DNA of 64,000 nucleotides, from assembly GCA_963825595.1 (NCBI GenBank), contig CAWGUE010000013.1:248001-312000 (forward strand). The letters are read 5' to 3'. The translations under genes were made by a program, and so were the position numbers. Positions 36,962 through 45,929 of the stretch are shown in pieces; position 1 is the first letter of the stretch; each line of letters begins with the position of its first letter. A model generated the notes under the pieces. It saw nothing but the letters and a program-made list of their open reading frames with translations, was not told the DNA's origin and ran no database searches. The DNA comes from JARFQH01 sp963825595 (GTDB lineage: Bacteria; Desulfobacterota; Desulfobacteria; Desulfobacterales; SG8-13).

Positions 36962-37606
36962 TCACCGGACCGGTTCGGTGCACATGCGCAAGATAAACTC
37001 GGTCTGCATGTCGATATAGTCATCGATCGTATAATGACGGCCGAAAAACCAGCGTCTGAAAGTCCACATGTGCCCTAATACCGATATGTTGTGGGCGGCC
37101 ATTTCGATGGAGCGCTCGTTAAGGGTCGGCAGGTCACCGGATGATGCAATTCGGGCCAGAACCGCCACAAAAAGACCGGTTATCCGCAGCTCGTTCTCGA
37201 GCACCCTTTTTTGCCACTGTGCCGGCAATGAGCGCGTTTCCTGATAGATGAGCAGGATAAAATCACTCATGCGGTGGCAAACGAGAAAGTATTCGCGGAT
37301 CATCTGGGCCAGGGCGTCCCGTCCGCCGGTGGATTTTGCCAGCGTGTCGGTTACGAGACGTTCGACTTCGGCATGAATAGAGTCGCAAACCAGATAAAGG
37401 ACATCCTCTTTGGAGGCCACATACTCGTAGAGAGAACCGATGGAAAAACCGGCCGCTTTGGCGATTTGCCGGGTTGTGGTTTTGTGAAACCCGTTTTTGA
37501 TAAACAGTTTGACCGCGGCTTTGGCGATCTGGTTGCGTCGGCGTTCGACGAGTTCGGGGTTTTTAATCTGGGTCGGAATATCTTGGGTTCGACTGACCTC
37601 GTGCAT
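36962..37606 (-). CDS. TetR family transcriptional regulator
   Basis: A 214-residue repressor with an N-terminal helix-turn-helix (RRNQIAKAAVKLFIKNGFHKTTTRQIAKAAGFSIGSLYEYV in two pieces, residues 20-65) and a helical ligand domain. It is divergent from the acyl-CoA dehydrogenase gene and next to icmF, as for fatty-acyl-CoA-responsive regulators such as FadR/PsrA-type TetR proteins. Two palindromes with the core CGAGCGCTC at 37685 and 37907 are likely its binding sites. The start at 37606 has GGA 8 bases upstream; an ATG at 37612 is possible. Confidence 0.92.
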   Translation of the reverse strand: MHEVSRTQDIPTQIKNPELVERRRNQIAKAAVKLFIKNGFHKTTTRQIAKAAGFSIGSLYEYVASKEDVLYLVCDSIHAEVERLVTDTLAKSTGGRDALAQMIREYFLVCHRMSDFILLIYQETRSLPAQWQKRVLENELRITGLFVAVLARIASSGDLPTLNERSIEMAAHNISVLGHMWTFRRWFFGRHYTIDDYIDMQTEFILRMCTEPVR

Positions 37607-37684
37607 GACATATTTCCGTCTGTCGGGTTTAGACAAAGGCAAAGAAATAAAACCGCATTATCCGCTGTAACGCCGAGAAAAACC

Positions 37685-37700
37685 GAACGAGCGCTCATTC
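37685..37700. promoter_or_regulatory. TetR operator 1
   Basis: GAACGAGC-GCTCATTC, a palindrome with 7 of 8 matched positions, about 80 bases upstream of the tetR start. It shares the core ACGAGCGCTC with the site at 37907. Confidence 0.7.
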
Positions 37701-37867
37701 GAATCTTTACCATGCGACCCGTTTTTTTGTCAAGTTTTTCCATTGCCCCAGTGTCACCGGTATTACCGTCGTGGGCGATGGGCCCAAAATTTTTATATGC
37801 TTGTTATTATTCACAATATTTTCTATATTATTTTCACGATGTTCCTCCAGAACCATTAAAATTCCTG

Positions 37868-37897
37868 TTGACAAACCGTTCCCCATGCAGTTATTTT
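37868..37897 (+). promoter_or_regulatory. Sigma-70-like promoter for the acyl-CoA dehydrogenase gene
   Basis: TTGACA at 37868-37873 is a perfect -35 box; TATTTT at 37892-37897 is a moderate -10 box with an 18-base spacer. Operator 2 starts 10 bases downstream, where a repressor would block initiation. Confidence 0.55.
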
Positions 37898-37906
37898 ATA
37901 GCTACC

Positions 37907-37924
37907 TGAACGAGCGCTCGCTCA
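37907..37924. promoter_or_regulatory. TetR operator 2
   Basis: TGAACGAGCGCTCGCTCA has 8 of 9 arm positions matched and shares its core with operator 1. It lies just past the predicted promoter, over the transcription start. Confidence 0.75.
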
Positions 37925-38122
37925 GAACAGGTTCCCGCAAAAAGGTGCATGTTATTCTGTGTTCACGCACCTGCGTGTTGATGCAAACCGTTAACGCGGC
38001 AGTGCATCGAAATAACACCGGATTCGACGGTCTCGGCAGCGCATGGTTTGCGCGGCCGATGTGTAATTTGTACGCGCGTCGGCACTCGGTTCGACCGTGG
38101 CTATGTTCGAAAGGAGGATGTC

Positions 38123-39271
38123 GTGGATTTTGATTTGACCAGGGAGCAGGAGATGATCCGCCGGGAAGTGCGTCGATTCGCTCAAGGTGAAATCGCTCCT
38201 GTGGTCGGCGAACTGGATGACAGGGAAGAGTTTTCGCCGCAACTGACGCGCAAGATGGGTGAAATCGGCCTCTTCGGCATGTTCGTGCCGGAAGCATACG
38301 ATGGGCAGGAGATGGATTATCTCTCCTACATTATTTCCGTAGAGGAAGTGGCCCGGATCGACGGTTCGCAAGCGGCGACCATTGCCGCCGGCAATTCCCT
38401 CGGGATCGGTCCCATTTTCTACTTCGGCACCGAGGAACAGAAGAAAAAATATCTTCCCGAACTTTGCCGCGGAGAGGCGCTGTGGGGTTTTGGCCTGACG
38501 GAACCGACGGCCGGTTCAGATGCCGGGGGTAGCCAGACCACCGCTGCGCCGGATGGGGATGAGTGGGTGCTTAACGGATCGAAGATTTTTATTACCAACG
38601 CTGCCTGCGAGATGTCCCTGGGGGTCACCGTTCAAGCCGTGACCGGAAAACGCCCCAACGGAAAACTCGAATATACCTGCTTCCTGGTGGAACACGGAAC
38701 GCCAGGATTCAAAGCCGTTCCGATGCATCGCAAGATGATGTGGCGGTCTTCAAACACGGCCGAACTTTACTTCGACAACGTCCGTGTCCCGGGAAAAAAC
38801 ATGCTCGGTCAGCCGGGTGACGGATTTCATCAGATGCTGAAAACTCTCGATGGCGGGCGACTTTCGATCGCCGCCATGGGTCTCGGTGGCGCCCAGGGCG
38901 CATACGAGATGGCGCTGAAATATGCCCGGGAACGGGTCCAGTTCGGGCAACCCATTTCAAAATTTCAAGCTGTGGCGTTTAAACTGGCCGACTGCGCGGT
39001 GGCAATTGAATGCGCCCGCAACCTGCTCTACAAGGCCTGCTGGCTTAAAGACCAAGGCCGGCCGTTCGAGAAGGAGGCCGCCATGGCCAAGCTTTACTGT
39101 TCCGAGACCATGGGTATGGTGGTGGATCATGCGGTGCAGGTCCATGGCGGATACGGGTTGATGAAAGACTACCACGTGGAACGGTTTTACCGGGACCACA
39201 AGCTTCTTGAAATCGGCGAGGGTACATCCGAAGTGCAGCGCATCGTTATATCGCGGTATATCGGGTGCTGA
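38123..39271 (+). CDS. Acyl-CoA dehydrogenase
   Basis: A 382-residue FAD enzyme introducing the alpha-beta double bond of acyl-CoA. The family segments are LTEPTAGSDAGG near residue 135, DGGRLSIAAMGLGGAQGAYEMAL near 245 in two parts, and QVHGGYGLMKDYHVERFYRD near 340. The catalytic Glu is in IGEGTSEVQR at the C-terminal end. The GTG start at 38123 has AGGAGG 5 bases upstream, and the protein starts at the conserved VDFDLTREQ. The chain-length specificity is not clear. Expression is probably under the adjacent TetR protein. Confidence 0.95.
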   Translation: MDFDLTREQEMIRREVRRFAQGEIAPVVGELDDREEFSPQLTRKMGEIGLFGMFVPEAYDGQEMDYLSYIISVEEVARIDGSQAATIAAGNSLGIGPIFYFGTEEQKKKYLPELCRGEALWGFGLTEPTAGSDAGGSQTTAAPDGDEWVLNGSKIFITNAACEMSLGVTVQAVTGKRPNGKLEYTCFLVEHGTPGFKAVPMHRKMMWRSSNTAELYFDNVRVPGKNMLGQPGDGFHQMLKTLDGGRLSIAAMGLGGAQGAYEMALKYARERVQFGQPISKFQAVAFKLADCAVAIECARNLLYKACWLKDQGRPFEKEAAMAKLYCSETMGMVVDHAVQVHGGYGLMKDYHVERFYRDHKLLEIGEGTSEVQRIVISRYIGC

Positions 39272-39272
39272 G

Positions 39273-39313
39273 ATAAAATCGCACAGCGATTTTATATAAC
39301 GCGGCGTTGCCGC
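39273..39313. repeat. REP-like double hairpin, copy 2
   Basis: ATAAAATCGC-aca-GCGATTTTAT at 39273-39295 and GCGGC-gtt-GCCGC at 39301-39313, directly after the acyl-CoA dehydrogenase stop. Only the loop bases differ from copy 1 in the first hairpin. Confidence 0.8.
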
Positions 39314-39410
39314 TCCAGAAAAGATGTTTAAGGCATGTATTTGATGCAGGAATGACTGCGCAATTACGAGCGAGTGTCGATCGTAGGGTCGATTCCGAGA
39401 CGGTGCGTCA

Positions 39411-39450
39411 TAAATTCGTGCGGTGATTTTATATAATGCGGCGTTGCCGC
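39411..39450. repeat. REP-like double hairpin, copy 3 (degenerate)
   Basis: The first hairpin is decayed (ATAAATTCGTG...GTGATTTTAT) while the second, GCGGC-gtt-GCCGC at 39438-39450, is intact. It lies immediately upstream of the ribosome binding site of the enoyl-CoA hydratase gene. Confidence 0.7.
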
Positions 39451-39464
39451 TCTGGGAGGATGAT

Positions 39465-40247
39465 ATGGCTGAACCGATTCTTTTAACAGACGAAAACGAT
39501 GGGATACTGATGCTTACCCTTAACCGTCCGGAGGTCATGAACGCGCTGAATTTTCCGCTGCTCCACGAGCTCAGGGAACAGGTGGAATCGGTGCGGTTCA
39601 GGTCCGACATTCGAGTGCTGATCATTACAGGAAGCGGAGAAAAAGCCTTCTGTTCCGGTGCGGATCTCAAAGAACGCGCCGGCCTGAAGCCGGACAAGGT
39701 CAAGGAGTACATTTTTACGATCCGCAATCTCTTCACGACCATCGAGTTTTTAAACAAACCGGTCATCGCGGCGGTGAACGGCCTGGCGCTCGGCGGCGGC
39801 ACGGAACTCGCCCTGGCCAGCGATATCCGCATCGCCGCTGACACAGCCACCATGGGGTTGACCGAAGCCCGCCTGGCCATTATCCCGGGTGCCGGTGGTA
39901 CCCAGCGACTGCCGCGGCTGGTGGGCAAGGGCAAAGCCAAAGAGCTGATTTTCACCGGACGCCGGGTCGGCGCTGCCGAAGCGCTCGCAATCGGTTTGGT
40001 GAACAACGTCTGCCCACCGGGAGAACTGCTCGATGAATGCCGAAAAATGGCCGCTATGATCTGTGAAACCGGTCCCATCGCCGTCGAGCAGGCCAAGTAT
40101 GCCATCAACTACGGACTGGAAACCGATCTGCACACCGGACTGGCCATCGAATCAAATGCCTACTGGGTTTGCATACCAACCGAAGACCGTCTGGAGGGTT
40201 TGACGGCTTTTCGGGAGAAACGCAAGCCGGTGTACAAGGGGAAGTAA
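39465..40247 (+). CDS. Enoyl-CoA hydratase/isomerase family protein
   Basis: A 260-residue crotonase-fold enzyme expected to hydrate 2-enoyl-CoA. The oxyanion loop reads FCSGADLKERAGL near residue 65 and NGLALGGGTELALASDIRIA near 105. The catalytic glutamate region is LTEARLAIIPGAGGTQRLPR near 135, with the second-Glu segment well kept. GGAGG lies 7 bases before the ATG at 39465. With the upstream dehydrogenase, hbd and thiolase it completes a beta-oxidation set. Confidence 0.94.
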   Translation: MAEPILLTDENDGILMLTLNRPEVMNALNFPLLHELREQVESVRFRSDIRVLIITGSGEKAFCSGADLKERAGLKPDKVKEYIFTIRNLFTTIEFLNKPVIAAVNGLALGGGTELALASDIRIAADTATMGLTEARLAIIPGAGGTQRLPRLVGKGKAKELIFTGRRVGAAEALAIGLVNNVCPPGELLDECRKMAAMICETGPIAVEQAKYAINYGLETDLHTGLAIESNAYWVCIPTEDRLEGLTAFREKRKPVYKGK

Positions 40248-40257
40248 GGGGGGAAGG

Positions 40258-40308
40258 TTGGCCGGTTGGTTGCCCGTTAGCCGGTTAGCCCGTTGGCCGG
40301 TTGGGGAG
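40258..40308. repeat. GC-rich GGCCGGTTGG/CCCGTTAG repeat cluster
   Basis: Alternating GGCCGGTTGG, GCCCGTTAGCC and CCGGTTAGCCC units. A shorter inverted version lies at 31228-31262 (CCAACCGGCC, TAACGGGCC). Both follow a gene end and look like dispersed intergenic repeats. Confidence 0.65.
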
Positions 40309-40379
40309 TGAGTGACATTAAATGGAGTATTCTAATTGATTGAGCAACAACGAACCTTTTTTAAAAGTGAGGTGAAAGA

Positions 40380-41546
40380 ATGACGGAATACGATTATTGG
40401 AAAATTTTTCCGAGAATGCCCAAAAAAGTGACCATAGGCGACATCACGGTCAGAGACGGATTTCAGCACCTGGAAAAATTCATCTCAACCCGCGCAAAAA
40501 TTTTTTATGCCCAGGAAATGATCTTTGCCGGCTGCCGAAACATCGAGGTTACCAACCTCGGCAACCCGTATCTAATGCCTCAGTTCACTGACGCCGAGGA
40601 GGTGCTGGCGGCATTGCGGAGCGATCTATTCAAAAGGCGGTGCAGCAAGCGCGGGATCAATCCGGATGACATTTGTGTGACGGCCGTAACGATCCGGGAG
40701 GGGGCTGTGGATCAGGCCATTCGCCTGAAGGAGAAAGGGATCGGGCCGGACCGCTGCTTGATGATGGTGTCCACGGAAGAACAGCACCACTTTGCCAATT
40801 CCGGCCTCACCCTGCCCGAATACTGGAAGGAAGCCGAACGGGCCATTAAAAAGTGTCGGGACGCGGGTTTGAAAATGTGCGGTACGGTCAGCACCATTTG
40901 GGGCAGCCCGATTGCCGGAGCCACGGAACTTCAGGATGCGGTGGAGTTTACCAAGCGCTGGCTGTCTATCGGTGCTTCCGACATCGAGCACGCCGATCAC
41001 GATGGCAGTGCCTCGGCCCCGGAAGTGTACCGCTACTTCTCCATGATTTTGGACCAGATTCCGGATACATCCGTCCACATTGCCCATTTCCACGAAACCA
41101 AGCGCGTGTCTTCGGCATCGGTTCTGGCCACGTTGCAGGCCGGAATTACACATTTCGAAGCAACGCTGGGGGGCATGGGCGGCCAGCCGGCTAATTTTCT
41201 GGATGATTGCCCGGTACCGGGTACCGGAGACTACTACTACGAGGATCCCCGTTACGTGGGGCTGACCTGTCTGGAGGATATGCTGGTTCAGATCGATGAG
41301 ATGGGCATCGCGCACGGCTACGACGTCGATCGGGTGCTCTGGCTCGGAAGGCAGATCGAACGGACCGTGGGTAAAAGGCTGCGCAGCGAGGCTGTCATCA
41401 ATGGCCGGACCCTGAAGGAAGGCCATCCAAAGTTTGCACGGCCCGGCCTCAGCAAGCGTAAAGAAAAACTGGGGGAACAACCACGCCAGAACGTTCCCGC
41501 TGATTGGTCTCCCAGCGCGGTACTACCAGAGCGGTTTCAGCCTTAA
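40380..41546 (+). CDS. HMG-CoA lyase-like enzyme (DRE-TIM metallolyase family)
   Basis: A 388-residue TIM-barrel protein. The metal and catalytic start motif is DITVRDGFQHLEKF near residue 22. Metal-binding histidines are in VHIAHFHETKR near 235, and the C-terminal GGMGGQPANFLDDCPVPG near 262 corresponds to the HMG-CoA lyase G-x-C loop region, though without its usual cysteine position. Relatives cleave or condense 3-hydroxy-3-methylacyl-CoA. It is longer than human-type lyase (about 300 residues). With IcmF it suggests processing of a branched acyl chain; the exact reaction is inferred. GAGGTG precedes the ATG. Confidence 0.82.
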   Translation: MTEYDYWKIFPRMPKKVTIGDITVRDGFQHLEKFISTRAKIFYAQEMIFAGCRNIEVTNLGNPYLMPQFTDAEEVLAALRSDLFKRRCSKRGINPDDICVTAVTIREGAVDQAIRLKEKGIGPDRCLMMVSTEEQHHFANSGLTLPEYWKEAERAIKKCRDAGLKMCGTVSTIWGSPIAGATELQDAVEFTKRWLSIGASDIEHADHDGSASAPEVYRYFSMILDQIPDTSVHIAHFHETKRVSSASVLATLQAGITHFEATLGGMGGQPANFLDDCPVPGTGDYYYEDPRYVGLTCLEDMLVQIDEMGIAHGYDVDRVLWLGRQIERTVGKRLRSEAVINGRTLKEGHPKFARPGLSKRKEKLGEQPRQNVPADWSPSAVLPERFQP

Positions 41547-41840
41547 TAATCATAGGTATACCCCCAACTTTGCTGGGGAGTTTCCCAACGTTTGACAGTC
41601 CCGGGAGTTAACGAATAAATGCGACGATGATTACTATAGTTCAATGACTGTCTGTTTGTCAGAAAGGATGGTTTTAAAAGACCGCTTTGAGCGGTTCACA
41701 AGCCATTCCTCCGGCATTGCCGTAGGTCGTTGAATCTGTTCCGGTTTGTGGTCGTCGATCCGGTTGTCCCGTCAACGCGTTGACAGGCTGATCAACCGGC
41801 CGGCGGCCGTGACAGTTCGCCAGCCGGCAAGGAGGTTTCG
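41547..41840. other. Intergenic region, nothing firm
   Basis: A 290-base spacer. CCCC-aactttgct-GGGG near 41572 forms a weak hairpin. No gene or shared repeat is seen. Confidence 0.4.
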
Positions 41841-42612
41841 ATGACATTCACTCAGGGAAAAATCGAAGATCTTTCGCAGGAAGAACTCTCGCGTCTGGTA
41901 TTGGACATGTTCCATCGGATCGTCGTCCACTACGGGTTGTGGTTTACCGAAGTGCGGCACCAGATGGGGCTTGACGCGGCCCTGAAAGCCCTGGGTGCGG
42001 CCTCGGAACGCAGCGTCGAAATTCAGCTTAAAAGGTTGTCCAGGCAACTTGGTTTTCGAATGCAAAACGGTGTCCCCGAACCGTTGCTGAAGATGTCGAA
42101 GGATTCCCTGCTTGCGCTTCTTGACAGTGTGTCGGTAAACTGGTTGGCCAACGACGGGGTCTGGTTTCAGGCCGTCGAATTCGATCACGGGATGAACGAT
42201 GCCAAGCGCTGCAACGATTCTTGCTGGGCCCATTTTTCGCCATTCGAGGCCTGGTCGATCAAAAGACTCCTCGACCTTCCGTCGCAACCCGGTCTGGGTG
42301 GTCTGAAAAAAGCCTTGCAGTACCGACTCTATGCCCGCATCAACACCCAGTCTTTTATCGAAGAAGGGTCCGGACAGTCTCGTATTTCAGATGAACGACT
42401 GCCGCGTGCAGTCGGCACGCAAGCGCAAGGGGCTCGAGGATTATCCCTGCAAAACCGGCGGTCTGGTGGAGTATGCCTACTTTGCCCGAACGATCGACCC
42501 GCGGATTTCGACGGCCTGTATCAGCTGTCCACCCGATTCTCATCCGGACGACTATTTTTGCGCCTGGCGCTTTACGCTGGTGGATAACCCTTTGACTGCG
42601 GGCGGTCGCTGA
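41841..42612 (+). pseudogene. DUF6125-like cytosolic protein, frameshifted
   Basis: The two parts give a protein of about 256 residues of a family common in Desulfobacterota and of unknown function. It starts LSQEELSRLVLDMFHRIVVH and ends with a cysteine-rich part (RVQSARKRKGLEDYPCK, CISCPPD, CAWRF). The frame breaks near 42366: GAA GAA is followed by one extra G in a GGG run before GGT CCG GAC. A ribosome binding site AAGGAGG precedes the ATG. The cysteines suggest metal binding. Whether the indel is real is open. Confidence 0.7.
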
Positions 42613-42649
42613 CAAGCCGTGATGTATACTTCTTATTATCGATCTCAGC

Positions 42650-42668
42650 CCTCCACCTCTGGTGGAGG
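42650..42668. terminator. Perfect 8-base hairpin
   Basis: CCTCCACC-tct-GGTGGAGG, 38 bases after the DUF6125-like gene. A T-run follows only 30 bases later, so termination is uncertain. Confidence 0.45.
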
Positions 42669-42710
42669 CCCCGGAAAGGTTCTACCGTAACGTTGTGTTT
42701 TTTTTTTGTG

Positions 42711-42740
42711 TTCATTTTCTTTCGCGTGAAAGAAAACGAA
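42711..42740. other. Palindrome TTTTCTTTC-gcgt-GAAAGAAAA
   Basis: Arms of 13 bases with 12 matched, just after a ten-base T-run at about 42698. This kind of palindrome is seen between many proteobacterial genes; its role is unknown. Confidence 0.6.
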
Positions 42741-43074
42741 CCAAAAGAAACCGCCCGTGTCCCGCTTGATCCTGCGCGTCGTCGATGCGGCCGGAGCGCG
42801 CGGAAACTCGCCCGCCTGCGGCGGACTCAAACAGGTCCGCGCGCTGTTTTCCGGCCCCCTCGCCGATGCTCGGCGCGGGACAAAGGGGAATAACCAGAAC
42901 CTAAACAGCGTTTCAAGCCCCCCTCAGGGGGCTACCTGAGGCCTCCCGCTCTGCGATAGGAGCCTCACTGATTACGCTGACCCGCCGCTTCAACGTGAAC
43001 GGTATCACGTTATTGGCACGAACCGTTGTCTGCGACGACTATGCATTAACGCTAAAAAATCCATCGGTGCAGCC

Positions 43075-44105
43075 GTGAAAGCAATGATCTGCCACCAGAT
43101 AACCGACCTGAAGAAGAACCGGACACCCCTGGTGTCAGCCGAGATCGCCAGGCCGGTACCGGGCGTAAAAGACGTATTGATCAGAGTGACCGCTTGCGGT
43201 GTGTGCCATACCGAACTGGATGAAATCGAAGGCCGCACACCACCGCCGGCTTTTCCGGTCATACCCGGGCACCAGGTCGTCGGCCGGGTCGTGGAGACCG
43301 GCTGCCCTTGCGGAGCGGTTTCGTTTGGGGGACCGTGTCGGTGTGGCCTGGATTCACTCGGCCTGCGGACGATGCCCACACTGCCTGGCCGGGGAAGAGA
43401 ATCTGTGCGCTGAATTCAAGGCCACCGGGCGGGATGTGGACGGCGGCTATGCCCAGTTCATCAAGGTTCCGGAGGCCTTTGCCCACCCCATTCCCGATGT
43501 CTTCACCGACGCCGAAGCGGCACCGCTGTTGTGCGCCGGCGCCATCGGCCTCCGATCGCTGCGGCTGACCGGGTTGCGGGACGGGCAGAATCTCGGGTTG
43601 ACCGGATTCGGTGCATCTGGTCATCTGGTATTGAAAACCGTTCGCAGCCAGTACCCGAACGTCAAGGTCTTCGTCTTTGCCAGAAGCGCGCAGGAAAGGG
43701 CGTTTGCCAGGCAGCTCGGAGCGGTCTGGGCCGGTGACAGCATGGATGCAGTCGCCGGAGAAACTTCACAGCATCATCGACACGACCCCGGCTTGGAAAC
43801 CGGTGGTGGCCGCCCTGGAAAATTTGGCTCCCGGGGGGCGGCTGGTGATCAATGCCATTCGAAAAGAAGACAGCGACAAGGGCGAACTTCTGAAAATAGA
43901 TTATCCGAAGCACCTCTGGATGGAGAAGGAAATCAAAAGCGTGGCCAACGTCACCCGGCGGGATGTCGGCGAATTCCTGGAGTTGGCCGCAGCGATGTCC
44001 TTCCGCCCCGAAGTGCAGGAGTATGCGCTCGAAGAAGCCAACCGGGCCCTGATCGATCTCAAAGAGCGACGGATCAGGGGTGCGAAAGTCTTAAGGATTG
44101 ATTGA
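43075..44105 (+). pseudogene. Zinc-binding alcohol dehydrogenase, two frameshifts
   Basis: Three overlapping parts together form a zinc MDR dehydrogenase of about 343 residues. Part 1 has the catalytic zinc Cys in TACGVCHTELDEI; part 2 has the structural zinc site CGRCPHCLAGEENLC and the start of the Rossmann domain (GLTGFGASGHLVLKTV); part 3 has the C-terminus PEKLHSIIDTTPAWKPVVAA onwards. Breaks lie near 43300 and 43748, each equal to one extra base or two missing. Both zinc sites and the cofactor region are otherwise well kept. GTG is the start codon at 43075. Recent decay or sequencing errors are both possible. Confidence 0.82.
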
Positions 44106-44845
44106 CGGGCATTAAAACATCAGATTATCGAAGTTTGAATTGGGCAGGCTTGTTGAATCGTGGTGAGTCGTTCCCGATTGTGACGTGATCAGTACCCCAT
44201 CAGACGCCCAAATTTTAGCTTCATGCTACACCAATCCGTCTGCAGCCGGGGGTGCCATTGCAGTGATGAAGGGCTTCAGATATCCAAATCAGAGCCGTTC
44301 ATATGCGCACATCGCAGAAAAAACAGGCAGATAATGACCTCTATGACCCTTTTAGTCAATTACCTTTTTATGTCGTGCAGTGATATGGTATCACAACTTC
44401 AGGCATCCCTGAGCCGACCAAAATATATGGGGGAACAAGGGATTAACCATTCGATTCGCATATTGGAAAGAACCATTAAGACCTGTTCACAAAGGTGGGC
44501 CACAAGATATAGTGTCCGCCATTTTTCAATTGAGTAGTAGTTTCGAGGCGAATATCACACAGGAAAAATGGCACTGGCTCAATAAAGCTGGCAAGAAGAT
44601 TGGACTTATGCATATAGGCACTGACTTATGGGGATTATGGTTGGTAAATCAAATATACATTCTCACGGGATTTCAGGATAAGGCACGTAGTCCAAACTAT
44701 TTGGGTTATTGAAAATTTGCATATAAGTTATTGGGTAATAAAGCTCCTGGTGATGATGAGCTAATATTTCAGAACGGCAAATTGTACTCTACCGGATGTG
44801 ATAAATACGGTTTTGGTAAAAGCGACTGCACTGTAAAAATCGAAA
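44106..44845. other. Non-coding or decayed stretch
   Basis: About 740 AT-richer bases. Short open frames at 44223-44537 and 44512-44712 have no ribosome binding site and no similarity I recognise. It probably holds debris from the boundary of the stress island. Confidence 0.5.
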
Positions 44846-45358
44846 TGGATATACGGGATAACCAAGCAGATACCCGCGATCATGGTAACCGGTAGCCATA
44901 TACCGGATGACCGAAACGGTATAAAATTCAACAAAATTGAGGGCGAAATACTTAAGAATGATGAAGCCGAAATTCGGAAACAAGTCGTAGGGGTCGATGA
45001 TTCATTGTTCGACCGATCAGGGAAATTTGTAAGCTCAATCATTGGGCAGAGCAACGTTACTAAAATTGCCCAAGAAATGTACATCAAACGTTATCTCAAT
45101 TTTTTCCCCAGGGGATGTCTGGAAGGATTGAAAATCGGCGTTTATCAACACTCAGCTGTGGGACGCGATTTGCTCGTAGAGATTGTATCCAAACTCGGTG
45201 CCGATACAATACCTCTTAACCGTTCGGATGCATTTATTCCAGTCGATACATAAGCGGTTCGACCGGAAGATATACAACTGGCCAAAACTTGGGCACGTGA
45301 GTATAACCTCGATTCAATTATCTCAACCGATGGCGATAGTGATCGCCCCCTTAGATAG
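44846..45358 (+). pseudogene. Phosphomannomutase/phosphoglucomutase remnant
   Basis: The reading frame has IPAIMVTGSHIPDDRNGIKF (active-site serine loop), later YLNFFPRGCLEGLKIGVYQ, then a TAA at 45251. It resumes with the metal-binding motif STDGDSDRPL before a TAG at 45356. An in-frame TAA also lies just upstream (44834-44836). The N-terminal 90 or so residues and the C-terminal half are missing. It is a clear non-functional fragment. Confidence 0.85.
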
Positions 45359-45929
45359 GGGCGGAGCGGGCGACAGGCGCGACAAAGGGAGTTACTAACG
45401 AAAGCTGTTCTGGGCTTCATTCATTGACAATACCCATGAGATTGAGTTTACAACGATCAAGAATCACGCAAGGAAATTCAGCCCGCAAAAATTGCCAATA
45501 TTGGTCATTCCTTTATATCCTAAAAACTGAGAGCGAGGATATTGGTACGCACTCAAAAAATTTGTGATCTGCGACATAGCGAGATGTAACTGCTAAGATT
45601 TAATTGAAATTGCCATATACTATATTCCCCTCCATACAACAGTAAACACGCGTCAGTTACTGCACAATATTGGTCATATATAACCATCGGCTATATATGA
45701 CCAATTCGTCTAACCGTCTCTACTCTGCCTATATTCGTCTTCTTAATCATATTTATCCATTAAATCAGCATGATGTTATTAAAAATCCGAACGCAAGAAA
45801 TCCGGCATGAACTTTGAGTACTTTCAGCACGAAGATCATCCATATAAAAGCTGTTTGGCTAAGACGAATAAGCGGTCGGCGCTTGAAATTACGGAATAAA
45901 CCCGAAAAACGACCTTAACGGGAGGTATC
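45359..45929. other. AT-rich region upstream of the stress genes
   Basis: About 570 bases with no supported gene. Its main feature is the perfect inverted repeat at 45669-45705. The promoter of the coiled-coil gene at 45930 should be here. Confidence 0.5.
45669..45705. promoter_or_regulatory. Perfect 14-base inverted repeat upstream of the stress genes
   Basis: ATTGGTCATATATA and TATATATGACCAAT are separated by 9 bases. It lies about 225 bases before the first gene of the hflKC group. It may be an operator or a terminator; there is no gene ending just before it except the phosphomannomutase remnant. Confidence 0.5.

Larger units (their letters stand above)
37607..38122. promoter_or_regulatory. 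Divergent control region between tetR and acyl-CoA dehydrogenase
   Basis: About 515 bases, more AT-rich than the flanking genes. It holds two TetR-type palindromes and a good sigma-70 -35 box, each listed separately. No small gene is supported here. Confidence 0.65.
42613..43074. other. Intergenic region with hairpins and a GC-rich decayed block
   Basis: It holds two hairpins (42650-42668 and 42711-42740) and a GC-rich stretch at about 42760-42900 with alternating GCGCG and CGGCC blocks that resembles dispersed intergenic repeats of proteobacteria. No gene is supported. Confidence 0.5.

Noticed and set aside
38957..40108. Long minus-strand frame (383 codons) across the acyl-CoA dehydrogenase and enoyl-CoA hydratase genes
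   Set aside because: It covers the REP-like repeats and two well-supported genes on the other strand; its composition is that of a shadow frame.
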